NCBI GenBank assembly: GCA_949358305.1
Contig: OX442315.1
Span: 6,599,875-6,653,426 of the forward strand
DNA: 53,552 nucleotides
Direction: 5' to 3'
DNA from: Strigamia acuminata
Lineage: Eukaryota > Arthropoda > Chilopoda > Geophilomorpha > Linotaeniidae
Under the pieces are notes generated by a model, which was not told the DNA's origin, did no database searches, and saw nothing but the letters and a program-made list of their open reading frames with translations. The translations under genes were made by a program, and so were the position numbers. Positions 32,874 through 44,629 of this stretch are shown here, piece by piece. The first letter of the stretch is position 1, and each line of letters opens with the position of its first letter.

Positions 32874-34694
32874 GCGAAACGCGAGTACGCGCGCGGAGAA
32901 CGCGCGGCAATGCTAGCAACAGGAGCGCAACTGCCCAAGAAATTGCTCAACAATAAAAGGCACGTGGAAGCACGTGCCTGAAACAATAGGCACTTCAAAT
33001 AAAGTTATTGTTAAAAAACGGGCTTGAAAACCAACAATTACACAATAATTAAGGGGCAAGAAATGAACTTTGCTGCAATGCAAAGTTCTCAAAATACAGA
33101 GAAATGAAAGTTACACTTGTATAAAGAATTGACAATGTTTGAAACCAATAAAAACTACAAAAACACACTTGTAAAAAACCCAAAACAACCCCCAGAATGA
33201 ATTATTTGACTCAAATTAACCCTAAAACGGTCTTGGAATTCGTGCAGACGACAGAGTCGGATCGGAAGGTTGCTAAAACCTGACGCCAAAACTAGCAATG
33301 GGACAGCTAGTTAGAAAACAGCTTTTTCATCAATCATGAACGCTGAAAACCTCACCCAGGGGTAGAAAATGATGGAGAGAACGTTTTCGCCATCTAAAAC
33401 GGTCTAAAACGGGTCTAAAATGCCTAAACCGGCGCCTGGAACATGGCGCAGTTGTTGGGTCAAATATTGTCAAAAATCAGTGGAAATTTGTCAAATACTG
33501 GCAAAAATCTGCTGAAATTTGTCAAAAATTGCCAAATTTTGGCGCAAGTTACGTGAGGTTTGCGCGCATCCAACTATGACGAAAAATTCACGCGTGTGCA
33601 CGCGCGATTTACTGGCGCGTTGGAAGCGTTAAAATAAATTTTTCCAATGTCTAACACAATTTGCACCGAATTATGGCAATTTTTGACAAATTTACATGGA
33701 TTTTTGCCAGTATTTGACAAATTTCCACGGATTTTTGACAATATTTGACAAATTGCAGACAAATTTCAGACAAATTTCAATTAATTTTAGAAATTTTATG
33801 AGAAATTTCAGCAAATGTTTGAGGATTGAGGAAATCTTCTGAAATTTGTCAAATATAGGCAAAAATCTTCTGAAATTTGTCAAATACAGGCAAAAATCTG
33901 CTGAAAATTGTCAAAAATTGCCCAAATTCCGTGCAAGTTTTGCAAGTTTTGCGCGCATCAAATCGTATGCGCGCCTATACTATTGCACGAGCGCATTGAC
34001 GCGTGATGAACACCGATTACGTTTACGAAGTGAATTCGAGCTACAAAAGTATCGAGTCGCCATTCTATAATGGAAAAAAAAAATTAAGTGTAAACAAACA
34101 AAATAAAAACTTTAATATACAAGAAACGTACAATTCCACTCAACTTTGTTTCAAATTTTATTTATTGGATCATTGAAAATAAACAGTAGTGTTGTGCACT
34201 GTACGCTTAAGTGTTTACCGGCGATGCGTTGTTTTGTGGTGGGGATTTGCCTCGATAATTGATCTTTTCTCTTTGTTTGCAATATTTTTTTGGCCTTTTT
34301 TGTTGATTTTTCGGTTTGAAATTGTTTTTTTTCCGGTGTAATTTAAGTGGTGGAAGGTTGTTGGGGTGTGTTGAGGGTAATTTTGGCGGTTTTTGGGTCG
34401 GGATTAGTGTTTTCTGCGATTTTTGATCGGTATTTGGGGTAACGCATGCGAATCGCCGTCGATGCGTCGACCGTAGCAAGTGTGGTTGAAGTGATTTCGT
34501 TCATTCGTTATTTTAATGAAAATTAGGTATTTATTGTGACCACACGAGCACGTAGCAAGTGCGCGCGCAAGTTAAATGTGTAGAGGCCTGTGAGAAAATA
34601 AAACGTGCGTGGAAGCGGCGTAAATATTCTTTGGTGACTGCCATGGGTTTGTGCTTTGTCGTGGGCGCGATATGTCTGCGATATATATATGCGT

Positions 34695-35086
34695 TAGGGA
34701 TGAGAACGGGACCAATTTTCGGGTCCCGACCCGTCCCGGGTCCATTACGTTAGCGTAATACGCGCGTATGATTGCATAATTGAAATAAATCAGTATTAAG
34801 CCTAATATTAGGCCTAATAATGCTAAAATAAAGTAAAGAAACAACAATATTTTGGTCATACAGTGTAATTTACTTTTAATAATGAGTTTGTTGTTGTTGT
34901 TTATTTACTTTATTTTAGCATTATCAGGCTCAATATTAGGCTTAATAGTGATAAATAACAACTGGAATTAGAAAATTGTCTCCGCCTCGCAGTACGAATT
35001 TAGCAACTGTAATCCCGTCCCGTCCCGTATCCGCATAGGGCAAACATTACCAGTCCAGTCCCTATCCCGGTCTGTTCTTATCCCTA
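34695..35086 (+). mobile_element. hAT-type MITE, second-block copy
   Basis: Copy of 16464-16855 with the same ATATGCGT flanks. It was duplicated with the block, so it is not an independent insertion. Confidence 0.83.
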
Positions 35087-35913
35087 ATATGCGTGATGTA
35101 GCGCGTTTGCGCGCGCGATCTAGTGCGTTTGAGCGCGCGATGTAGCACCTTGAGCGTGTCCAAATGTGTACAGGTGCTCAAAAGATGTGCGAGGGCTTCA
35201 CGTGCATACACGAAGCATAAACGTGAAGAAAACAGCAGAAGCAGTTGTGTGTGATATTTATAAAACCACATCACACAAGGGAATACTACTAATGATACAA
35301 AAAGCAATAAACTTTATGAATATTGAAATAAACTTACAAAATGGTGGAAAAAACATGGCGTACTGCCTTGAATATATGCCGGGATGTTATCAATCTTCCG
35401 GGCCCCATGTGTGTTTGATTTTAGTCCTAATTTTGGTGTATTTTTTTTTTTTTTGCCTTGGTTTTTCTCGTTTCTTGGAGAGTGCTGAGGCATGCCGAGG
35501 TGTTCTCGGGCGTGTGCGCCTGTTGAAGATCGAGCGTTTCATATTTTGTGTTTAATAAGCCTACCGTGGTGCCTCGAGCGTTTATTAATTTCTCCACTCG
35601 AGGCACTTCACTAACACCTCCCCGGTGTTTAAACGAGTAGCGGCGCTTATTTGACCCCGGTGTTTACTGTTTAAAATTGTCGTGTGTTTTCAAAGTTCTT
35701 AATTTGTTTAAAAGCAAACAAAATGGATATTTGTTAATTTTTATTTGATTTTATCAATTTCTATTGGTTTCTTGCTGATTTTTAATCGGTTTTTCTCTAT
35801 TTGTGACAATTTTTGCCAATTTTAATCGTTATTTGTCATTCTGAATTGATTATTGTCCGATTTCAGTCGATTTTTGTTGATTTTTAATCATGTTTGTTCG
35901 TTTTTAATCAATT

Positions 35914-38900
35914 TTTGTCCCATGCCTTACGATCAGTTCGAATAATTGACACCATACTGTGCTGTTACTCGTATTCAAGATGGCGTCGCAAACTCAAGGC
36001 CGAATTCCGCTGATTTCATTTATTGCGACTGTTTGCGCTCCATACGTGTGAAAAGGATTATGGGAAAAATCCTCAATGCAGGCCATTTTGGTGTTAAATG
36101 AGCGAGGAAGGCAGGAGATGAGAAAAATTTGTAAAATTTCAAAAAAAAGCTAAACAATCAAAATTTACATGAAGATCAATATTTCTGGCTCGAAATGCAT
36201 GTATCAGCAATTTCGGGATATTTTCGGGGTGAAATTGACTCGTTCGGAACACTGGGAAGGAACCCCACCCCGCATTCCCCATGCGTCGGCGCGCGCGTAG
36301 ACGAAAATTCAAATCCAGGTGTTCAGACGGCCCCACGTTATTTTCGGGTTCCAAGTTGGGTTTCACAAATGTACCGTATTGCCTCGAATAAACGCCGGGA
36401 CGTTTATTAAACTTCTCGTGTGTGTTTAATTTTGATCCGCATTTAACTGTTTTTTTTTTCACCGAAAGTTACTTCATTTTTTATTAACATGGAAAAAGAA
36501 TGAACCTTTACAAAATACTAATAATAACGTTATAATAAGCAGTTACAATTGAAATTAAAACAACATTTTTTTTTTAATTAGAAACCAAAGCAGAATCATC
36601 CCTAAATTCTGACACGGCGTTGTCAAACAAACAGTTGGCGCCAAAACGAGAAATTAGGCAACAAAACATTTTGAATGCTACAAAAACACATAAATAACCA
36701 TAAAACAAATAAAAATAAATACAACAGCTAAACCAAATTGTAATAAACAAGACAGCAAAGTGTGGGAGTGAGTGACAACGCCAAAAAAACGCCCGAAAAC
36801 GCCCCAAGAACGCACCAAAACGCCCCAAGAACGCACCAAAACGCCAGATAACCGTGCAACTTGAGGCAAAAAACATGCGAACATAATTTTTTGCTTTGAG
36901 TGGCACGATTTTCAGGCTTTTTGGAGCATTTTGAAGCGTTTTGGAGCGTTTTAGAACGTTTTTGCTTATTTTTTAGCATTCTCATGCGAGCTCGCGCGTG
37001 CAGGCGAGAAAAAAACAAACTTATTTCTTCAAGAGTTAAAAAAAAAATAACCCTAACCGGGAAATTACTGTAAAAACAACGGCTTGCCTCGAATAAACGC
37101 CGGGGCGTTTACTAATTTTCAAGACTGGAAGTGAGGCGAGATGTTGTTTGCTTTATTTGTTAAAACAAATTAGGCGTCACTAATTCACCTGTATTAGGGT
37201 TTCGGTTCTGAGAAACCGGACGAGGAGTCACAATAACGGGACACGGGAAATTTCAAAACTTACCGGTTCCGTCAAAACGCCATTGAAACGTTACATTTTT
37301 ATAGCGTGTCAATGATAAAAATGGTCATTTTGGATGAAAAACGGCCATTTTGGATGAAAAATGGCCATTTTTACTATAAAAAATGGCTGAAAATGGCCAT
37401 TTTTACTATGACAAATGGCTGAAAATGGCCATTTTAATAAAAAAAGGCCATTTTTACTTCGAAAATTGGCTAAAAATGGCCACTTGAGTGAGTGACAACG
37501 CCAAAAAACGCGTGCAAACGCCTGCGAACGCCCCAAAACGCCCCAAAACGCCAGATGACAATGCAACTTGAGGCATAAAACTTGAAAACACAATTTTAAA
37601 CGTCACAAAAGTTGAAACAAAGATGAAAAATTAATTTTTTGCCTCAAGTTGCGCGATTTTCAGGTCTTTTGGAGTGTTTTTGAGCATTTTTTGGCGTTCT
37701 CAGCGGCGTGTTTGCCTCAAATAAACGCCGGTTTAAACAAAAAATGACGTCATTTTTGGTTTAAAATTGAAGTAAAACACAAAATATTTTAGTTTTTAAA
37801 TGCAACTGGTCTAAATTTTGTCAAATGTTGTCATACTTCTTGAAAGTCATCATTTATTGATAAAAAATTTGAAAATTTACCTAATTGTAGCATGTATTTG
37901 TGGTTAGTTTTGATTTGAATTCAAACTGTAATTTTTTGCTTCGAGTTGCGCGATTTTCAGGCGTTTTGGGGCGTTTTTGAGCTTTTTTTGGCGTCCTCAG
38001 GCGAGCTCGCGCGTGCACGTCACAAGTAACCCTAATCAGGAAAGAACCTACAAAAACTATGGCTTGCCTCGCATAAACGCCGGGGCGTTTATTCATTTTC
38101 AAAAAGACAAATGAAATGGATAAATAAAGAAATTAGCGGGGAAATCCAACATGGCGCCCACTTCAAATCCGCTAGAGCGGCAAAACACGACATTTGAATT
38201 TCAACACAAGAATAAAATCAAGAATACACACTGTATTGAATAAAATAACATTAGGAAATGTAATTTCCTACAACAAAAGCACTATTTATTAAAAGAACAC
38301 TTGAAAATAATCGTTTGCCGAACGGAATGAACTCGGTCAGCAGCGCACAAGTGCGTACCGACAACAAACGCTCGAAACGACAAAACGACCGTTCCGGGAC
38401 AAAAATAAAGCAAACCAATCGACAGATCACCCCCAAATTAGTCTAAATCAATTCTAAAACCTATCCATAACACAAGAATAAGGTCCAAACAAAAGGTTAG
38501 AAGTTTGAACACAACCGAACTAGATTAAGAAATATGACGTCACGCGTCTTACGCAAGTGATCTGTAAATCGACGGATGCACTAAAAATCATCCAAAATCA
38601 CACAAAATGAGCAAGAATTAAAGAAATAAGACACAGAGAAGTAATAAAACTTTAAATAGCAATGAATAAAGATAATATCAATATCATAGACACTAAAATT
38701 CATGAAAACACTGTAACTTTTAATAAATCACAAAAAATGAAAGTTTAATATGTAAAAATATCTAAAAAGCTGAAATTCAAGAAAAGCAAAAATTAAAGAC
38801 ACTTTGTTAACTTTAATTAAGACAATAAATGACATAAAATCCGGACACAACAATTATTCCATTTTGGATGAAAAACGGCCCTTTTGGATGAAAAACGGCC

Positions 38901-41576
38901 ATTTTGGATGAAAAACGGCTAAAAATGACCATTTTTCTATGAAAAATGGCTAAAAATGGCTAAAAATGGCCATTTGATTGAATGACAACGCCAAAAAACG
39001 CCCAAGAACGCCCGCAAATGCCTAAAAATGCCTAAAAACGCCCCAAAACGCAAAATGACAATGCAACTTGAGGCAAAAAACATGAGAACACAATTGTAAA
39101 CGTTACAAAAGTTGAAACAAAAATAAACAATTAATGTTTTGCCTCGAGTTGCACGATTTTCAGGCGTTTTGGAGTATTTTTTGGCGTTCTCAGGCGTACT
39201 CGCGCGTACACGTCACTGCCGAGTAAAAAAAACATACTTATTTCTTCAAGAGTTAAAAAGGAAGTAACCCTAATCAGGAAAAAAAATGCAAAAACAATGG
39301 CTTGCCTCGAACAAACGCCAGAAGTGAGGCGAGATGTTGTTTGCTTTATTTATTAAATCAAATTAGGCGTTGCTAATTCACCTGTATCTCTTAGTTCGAC
39401 GTAAGAACACGCGCTTTTTTTAAAATGAAAGCCCAAGTTGGGTTTCATAAACGTACCGTATTGCCTTGAATAAAAGCCGGGGTGTTTATTAATTTTTAAG
39501 ACCAGAAACGAGGCGAGATCACGACTCAAGATTAAGCGAGAAGAAATAAACGTGTTTCTTCTAAAGGAAGTAACCCTAATCAGGAAAAACTTACATAAAC
39601 AATGGTTTGCCTTGAATAAACGCCGGGGCGTTTATAAATTTTCAAGACGGGAGGCAAGGTGAGATGATGATGCGGTGCGACGCGAATAAAAGCCCAAGTT
39701 GGGTGTTGCCTCGAATAAACGCCGGGGCGTTTATTAATTTTCAAAACCGGAAATGAGGCGAGATCAAAACGCCATTGAAACGTTACATTTTAATAACGTT
39801 TCAACGATAAAAACGGCCATTTTTGATTAAAAAAACGACTAAAAATGGCCATTTTACTATAAAAACGGTGAAAAAAAAACATTTTTACTCTGAAAAATGG
39901 CTAAAAATGGCCATTTTGACGAAAAACGGCCATTTTTACTACGGAAAATGCTAAAATTGGCCACTTGAGTGAGTGACAACGCCAAAAAACGCCTGCGAAC
40001 GCCTGCGAACACATAAAAACACTCCAAAACGCCAGATGACAATGCAACTTGAGGCAAAAAACATGAGAACACAATTTTAAACGTCACAAAAGTTGAAATA
40101 AAGATGAAAAATTAATGTTTTGCCTCGAGTTGCGCGATTTTCAGGCGTTTTTGAGCGTTTTTTAGCATTTTTTGGCGTTCTCAGGCGTGCTCGTGTGTAC
40201 ACGTCACTGCCGAAGAAAAAAACAAACTTATTTCTTTTAGTTAAAATGTATTTCAAGCTTTAACAGGGGTTTAAACAGAAAATGACATCATTTTTAGTTT
40301 AAAATTGAAGTAAAACACAAAATATTTTAGTTTTTGAATGCAACTGATCCACGTTATGTCAAATGTTTCCATTACTTCTTGAAAGCCAAAAAATTTGAAA
40401 ATTTAGCTAATTTCAGCATGTATTTGTAGCTAGTTTTGATTTGAATACACACTGTAATGTTTTGCCTCGAGTTGCGCGATTTTCAGGCGTTTTGGGACGT
40501 TTTGGAGCAAAAAAAACAAACTTAATTCTTCAAGAGTTAAAAAGGAAGTAATCCTAATCAGGAAAAGCCCACAAAAAACAATGCAAGATCACGCGGTACG
40601 ACGCACGGACTCCCAGCGCACGGAATGCACGGACTTTCTGTGGACTTCCCGTGCACGGAAGACCGGCGCGGACATTTCCATTGGAGACCAGCGCAGAATT
40701 ACCTACAGGCAATTCCGAATCAAAGGCTTCTTTATGGTTTATACATTACTTTGCAGTAGGTATGCCTGGCCTTGATTTGAAAGTGCAGTAAATTCTGCTG
40801 AATGCAGTGTTTTAAACTCGCAGCAATTGCGATGGTGCCAACTATTGGAAAATAAATTTAAAATGTAAAACCAAAGAATTTGTAAAAAAAATTTGTTTTA
40901 ATCAATTGCAATAATGATATTCTACTTAATTGTTGGATTATGAAACGTGAAACCAATCCCATGATTAGGAAATATAAATTTTATTAAATTCATCGTGTAT
41001 CTCACATCTCACATTCACTGCCATTTACTTAGTGTCATCCAAAAATCAGGTTTTATCAAATCCTGAGGTTATTCTAGTACGTCTTAACTGCCCGGCAGGT
41101 CGCGCAACCTGTGGAGCAACAATTGATGTAAATAGTGCAAGCAGCACGCACGGGAAAGTGCGCACTGATGGGTCCATGCCAGTGCAAGTACATTGGGTAA
41201 TGTATTATTGCGAGCGCGCGTGTTTTCACACGATTACAATGTGCTGATTAAACCAACAGCATTATAGAAGCATTATAGACTGATTATATTGTATAATTTT
41301 TATTTTAACAAAACCCTGAATTTCATTTCTAATCGGTTTTTTTTTTTATTGACGCGCACAGAAGCGTTGTAGCATGTTCACACAATGTGGAATTTGCAAA
41401 TTTGAGAAAGCGGCTTTCCCAAGGTTGATAAAACGCGCGCGATCGTGCGGAATATACAAATAAGTGAAATCCGCAAAATCAGCCATGAGACTGCGAACAG
41501 GGGGTCAAGGTATAGGCCGCCGTAATGTTAAAAATAGGGTCCCTTTCGCACTCCGAGAAATCCGCATGCGCGCCAT
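35914..41576. repeat. Composite repeat tail, second copy
   Basis: Copy of 17683-23345. The modules fall at 36763-37197, 37271-38111, 38859-39396 and 39456-40571. No gene is recognisable. Confidence 0.6.
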
Positions 41577-44327
41577 AAGGTTAACAAGTCCACAGTCCAC
41601 ATTGACGTTGATCCAACGGTGCAGCCGATTTTTCTAAAAGCTTATCCAGTCCCCATAGCAGTTAAGCCATTGGTCGAGGCTGAGTTAGCGCGTTTGCAAG
41701 CGCTCGGTATTATTTCCCCGGTTGCATCATCACGTTGGGCAACGCCCGTGATGCATGTTAAAAAGTCTGATGGCACCATCAAATTGGCTGGTTGCTATAA
41801 CCGGACAATTAACAAAGCTATTTTTCCCAATTCATATCCTTTGCCTTTATTTGCAGATGTGCCCGCCAAATTGTCGGGAGGGGAAACTTATTTAGTATTG
41901 GATATGAATTCAGCTTTCAATCAATTGGAATTAGATGAGGAGAGTAAGATGTCCTGCACGATTAACACTCATTTGGGCCTTTTCAGGGTAAATAGGCTCT
42001 TTTATGGTATTTCGTCCGCTCCCGCTCTATTCCAGCAAACGATGGACCAGTTGACAGCCAAGGTGAATAGTGCGCAACCATTCATAGATGACTCCGCCGT
42101 GACAGGTGTGACCAACGCGGTTCACCTGCAAAATTTGGACGTGCTTTTGACGACGTTCGGTGGAGCCGGTCTCACGTTGAATCGCCGGAAGTGTCACTTT
42201 TTACAGCAATCGATCCAGTTTTTGGGTTTAAACATTTCCAAACTAGGTATTTCCCCGATAGATTCAAAGCTCGCTCCACTCAGAGATGCAAGGCGCCCCA
42301 GTGATGTAACCTCTTTGAAATCGTTCCTTGGTCTCATCAATTACTACGGTCGCTTTGTTGCAAATTTGTCTACTCTGCTCGAACCGTTATATCGTTTAAC
42401 TCGTGACGATGTCGAGTGGAAGTGGACAGAGGAGCACGAGTCCACCTGGAAAAAGGTTAAGGTTGCAGTATCCACAGAGTCAGCGTTGGTTCACTTTGAT
42501 CAGTCTAAAAAATTGTTTTTGACAGTCGATGCTTCCCCGGTAGGCGTGGGAGCATTCTTGTCGCACCTCGATCCAGACGGTACTCACAGGCCAATTGCCT
42601 TTGCGAGTTCTCTTTTATCGGCCGCGCAGAAGAATTACGCACAGATAGAGCGTGAGGGATTCGCCATTATTTATGGCATCAGGAAATTCCATCACTACCT
42701 GTTTGGGCGTCGTTTCTTCCTGCGTACGGACCACAAACCCCTTGTTTCTATATTTGGAGAGAAAAAGGGGTGTAACCAGATCGTGGCTGCACGACTGCAT
42801 CGTTGGGCAGTATTTCTGTCCGCATACGATTTTATTATAGAACACGTGCCTGCTGTGGACAACGCCATTGCCGATGGCTTGTCTCGTAATCCTCAACCGA
42901 GTGTGGACAGCAAAGAAGATTTGGAAGTCGGCATTAACAAAATTTATTCTGCTTTCATTTCAGATTTCCCCATGACTGCTACTTCCCTGAAAGCTGCATA
43001 TGCAGCCGACGAAGTATTGCAAGCTGTTTTGCGACATGTTCGCACCGGATGGGAATCACGCACGCCGGACACTGCAGAATTTTACAAACATCGGGACTCG
43101 TTCTCAACCTTTGACGAATATTTATTTCTCTCCGACAGGTTGGTGATTCCGACAGCTGTTCGCCGTTCGGTGTTGGTCGAGCTCCATGCGGGTCATTACG
43201 GCATTGTCCGTACCAAATCGTTGGCGCGAGCCACGGTTTGGTGGCCTGGAATCGACGCTGACATCGAGCGCACAGTCAAGAACTGCGACGTCTGCCAGCG
43301 AAGCTTGCCCGATCCACCAAAATCAAACACCGTCAGTTGGCCAGTTCCAGACCAGGTGTGGGGACGGGTACATCTCGATTTCGCCGGTCCATTTCACAAC
43401 GCGATGTTCCTGTTGGCCGTTGACGCCAAAACCAAGTGGTGCGAAGTGCGCAAGATGTCAACGACGACGGCCGCCGCCACTATCGAGGTTATCAAGTCTT
43501 GGTTCGAAAATCACGGTTTGCCATTGCATTTCCATACCGACAACGGGCCACAGTTTACCTCGCAGGAATTTCGCCAGTTCTTGGCGATAAATGGAATTCG
43601 TCACACTCTCTCACCGCCATACCATCCAGCTACAAATGGCGCGGTTGAGGGTTTTGTGAAGACTTTTAAAACTCAAATTGACAAATTTTTAACATTAAAT
43701 TTTTCCTTGTCGGACGCCGTATCTCGTTTCATCGCATCGTATCGCTCAACGCCACACGCTACGACGAAAGTTTCACCAGCTGTCGCCTTCCTTCAGCGTG
43801 AAATGCGGACGCGCTTACATTTATTGAATCCACGACTTCTGCCAGATGTCGACCAAACTGACATTCCGCGCCGTTTTGAAGTTGGGGACCTCGTGTTCGC
43901 GCGGGATTATCGGGGTACTCCCAAGTGGATACCTGGTATTGTTAAAAAGAAAACTTCCTCATCTACCTACGATGTTGAAGTCGCTCTCGATGTTACATGG
44001 AATCGGCACATTGACCAGTTGCGACGCCGCGCAGATCCGAGTTTGCTGCCACAAAATGGGGGAAAAGATTGTACAAGTTCCCTCCTCCCTTTTTCGCTCA
44101 CTTCTCAACCGACTGCTCCGCCTGCGCCTGTGCCCGATCCGCCACGCACCATTCCACCTGCTGTTGCACCTCAGAATGTTGCTCCGACACACGCACCGCC
44201 ACCGCCCGTTCGTGCGCCATCGCCACCTGCAATTGCTGGCTCGAGTGCCCCAGTTCCTCCAGCGCTTAGCCCTCGACCAGTCCGAAACAGGAAACAAACG
44301 GACTTTTATGGTTTTCCACCGAATTGA
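41577..44327 (+). CDS. pol: Ty3/gypsy Pol polyprotein, 5'-truncated (RT-RNase H-integrase)
   Basis: Copies element RNA into DNA and inserts it into the genome. The frame is open from 41577 (preceding in-frame TAG at 41535-41537); there is no genuine start, since gag and protease are absent. Counting from the GTG at 41619 the product has 902 residues. Reverse transcriptase occupies about 1-200: LDMNSAF with Asp95, and FIDDSAV with Asp157/Asp158, where YxDD is usual. RNase H is at about 297-375 with Asp304, Glu344 or Glu346, and Asp371 in TDHKPL. Integrase has zinc-binding His523, His526, Cys556, Cys559 and a complete DDE triad Asp587, Asp641, Glu677 (35 residues between the last two), then a C-terminal SH3-like region (about 753-802, GDLVFARDY...WNRHIDQL). 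A proline-rich tail follows (about 830-888). No stop or frameshift interrupts it, so truncation looks recent, but the copy cannot be autonomous. Confidence 0.93.
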   Translation, partial: KVNKSTVHIDVDPTVQPIFLKAYPVPIAVKPLVEAELARLQALGIISPVASSRWATPVMHVKKSDGTIKLAGCYNRTINKAIFPNSYPLPLFADVPAKLSGGETYLVLDMNSAFNQLELDEESKMSCTINTHLGLFRVNRLFYGISSAPALFQQTMDQLTAKVNSAQPFIDDSAVTGVTNAVHLQNLDVLLTTFGGAGLTLNRRKCHFLQQSIQFLGLNISKLGISPIDSKLAPLRDARRPSDVTSLKSFLGLINYYGRFVANLSTLLEPLYRLTRDDVEWKWTEEHESTWKKVKVAVSTESALVHFDQSKKLFLTVDASPVGVGAFLSHLDPDGTHRPIAFASSLLSAAQKNYAQIEREGFAIIYGIRKFHHYLFGRRFFLRTDHKPLVSIFGEKKGCNQIVAARLHRWAVFLSAYDFIIEHVPAVDNAIADGLSRNPQPSVDSKEDLEVGINKIYSAFISDFPMTATSLKAAYAADEVLQAVLRHVRTGWESRTPDTAEFYKHRDSFSTFDEYLFLSDRLVIPTAVRRSVLVELHAGHYGIVRTKSLARATVWWPGIDADIERTVKNCDVCQRSLPDPPKSNTVSWPVPDQVWGRVHLDFAGPFHNAMFLLAVDAKTKWCEVRKMSTTTAAATIEVIKSWFENHGLPLHFHTDNGPQFTSQEFRQFLAINGIRHTLSPPYHPATNGAVEGFVKTFKTQIDKFLTLNFSLSDAVSRFIASYRSTPHATTKVSPAVAFLQREMRTRLHLLNPRLLPDVDQTDIPRRFEVGDLVFARDYRGTPKWIPGIVKKKTSSSTYDVEVALDVTWNRHIDQLRRRADPSLLPQNGGKDCTSSLLPFSLTSQPTAPPAPVPDPPRTIPPAVAPQNVAPTHAPPPPVRAPSPPAIAGSSAPVPPALSPRPVRNRKQTDFYGFPPN

Positions 44328-44470
44328 TGTCTGTGTTTGTGTTTTAAAATAATTAACTTCATTTTGTATTTGTTTAAATTTCAACCATGTTTTTTATTAA
44401 CTTTTATATACATGTGTTTAATGTAATTGTTTAAATCTTTCTTTGATTTGTGTAATTGGTGTTTCTCCCA

Positions 44471-44481
44471 ATTTAAGGGGA
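44471..44481 (+). promoter_or_regulatory. Polypurine tract of the gypsy element
   Basis: ATTTAAGGGGA lies directly before the LTR start TGTTGG. It would prime plus-strand synthesis in Ty3/gypsy elements. Confidence 0.6.
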
Positions 44482-44629
44482 TGTTGGAGTGTCCTACTCC
44501 ATAGGTCAATCTTGACCAATCATAATGTTTCGGCGCTTTTAAGAGCAGCGCCACCTATCTGTTAAAATTTGAATAAACACTCTGTTAACTTTACAATGGC
44601 CGGCATGTCGTACTTCTTGACCAGCAACA
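44482..44629 (+). repeat. 3' LTR of the gypsy element (148 bp)
   Basis: Starts TGTTGG and ends CAGCAACA, giving TGTTG...CAACA inverted ends directly after the polypurine tract. Contains GGAGTGTCCTACTCC (hairpin) and AATAAA at 44572-44577. It is short for the family. With the 5' end missing, the target duplication cannot be tested; the next bases are TTATC. Confidence 0.75.

Larger units (their letters stand above)
28495..35913 (+). mobile_element. Foldback element I, copy 3
   Basis: Copy of 10264-17682 at offset 18231, including both nested insertions, which therefore predate the large duplication. Confidence 0.72.
23346..41576 (+). repeat. Large tandem duplication, second unit (18,231 bp)
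   Basis: Head-to-tail copy of 7353-23345. It is longer by 2238 bp = 34 (one short monomer) + 4 x 551 (hairpin-core units). It begins AAGGTTAAGCACTCC and is followed at 41577 by AAGGTTAACAAG of the retrotransposon remnant. Confidence 0.9.
41577..44629 (+). mobile_element. 5'-truncated Ty3/gypsy retrotransposon
   Basis: Comprises the pol 3' region (41577-44327), a short 3' untranslated stretch, a polypurine tract and a 3' LTR. The 5' LTR, primer-binding site, gag and protease are missing: similarity to pol begins exactly at AAGGTTAA, the edge of the duplicated block. Domain order RT, RNase H, integrase is that of Ty3/gypsy (Metaviridae-type) elements rather than Copia. Confidence 0.9.

Noticed and set aside
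14643-41576. The identical direct repeats 14643-23345 and 32874-41576 as LTRs of one huge element
   Set aside because: They lack TG...CA ends, primer-binding site and polypurine tract, and the sequence before each copy is duplicated too, so a tandem duplication explains them.
42615-44384. Open frames overlapping pol on other frames or strands (42615-42896, 43186-43590, 43846-44352, 43959-44384)
   Set aside because: Shadows of the pol reading frame with no recognisable domains.
3483-44629. The LTR-like insertion as the missing LTR of the gypsy element
   Set aside because: The ends differ (TGTGGTGACCC against TGTTGGAGTGTCC), the length differs (834 against 148 bp) and there is no extended similarity; only a TCCTACT match is shared.
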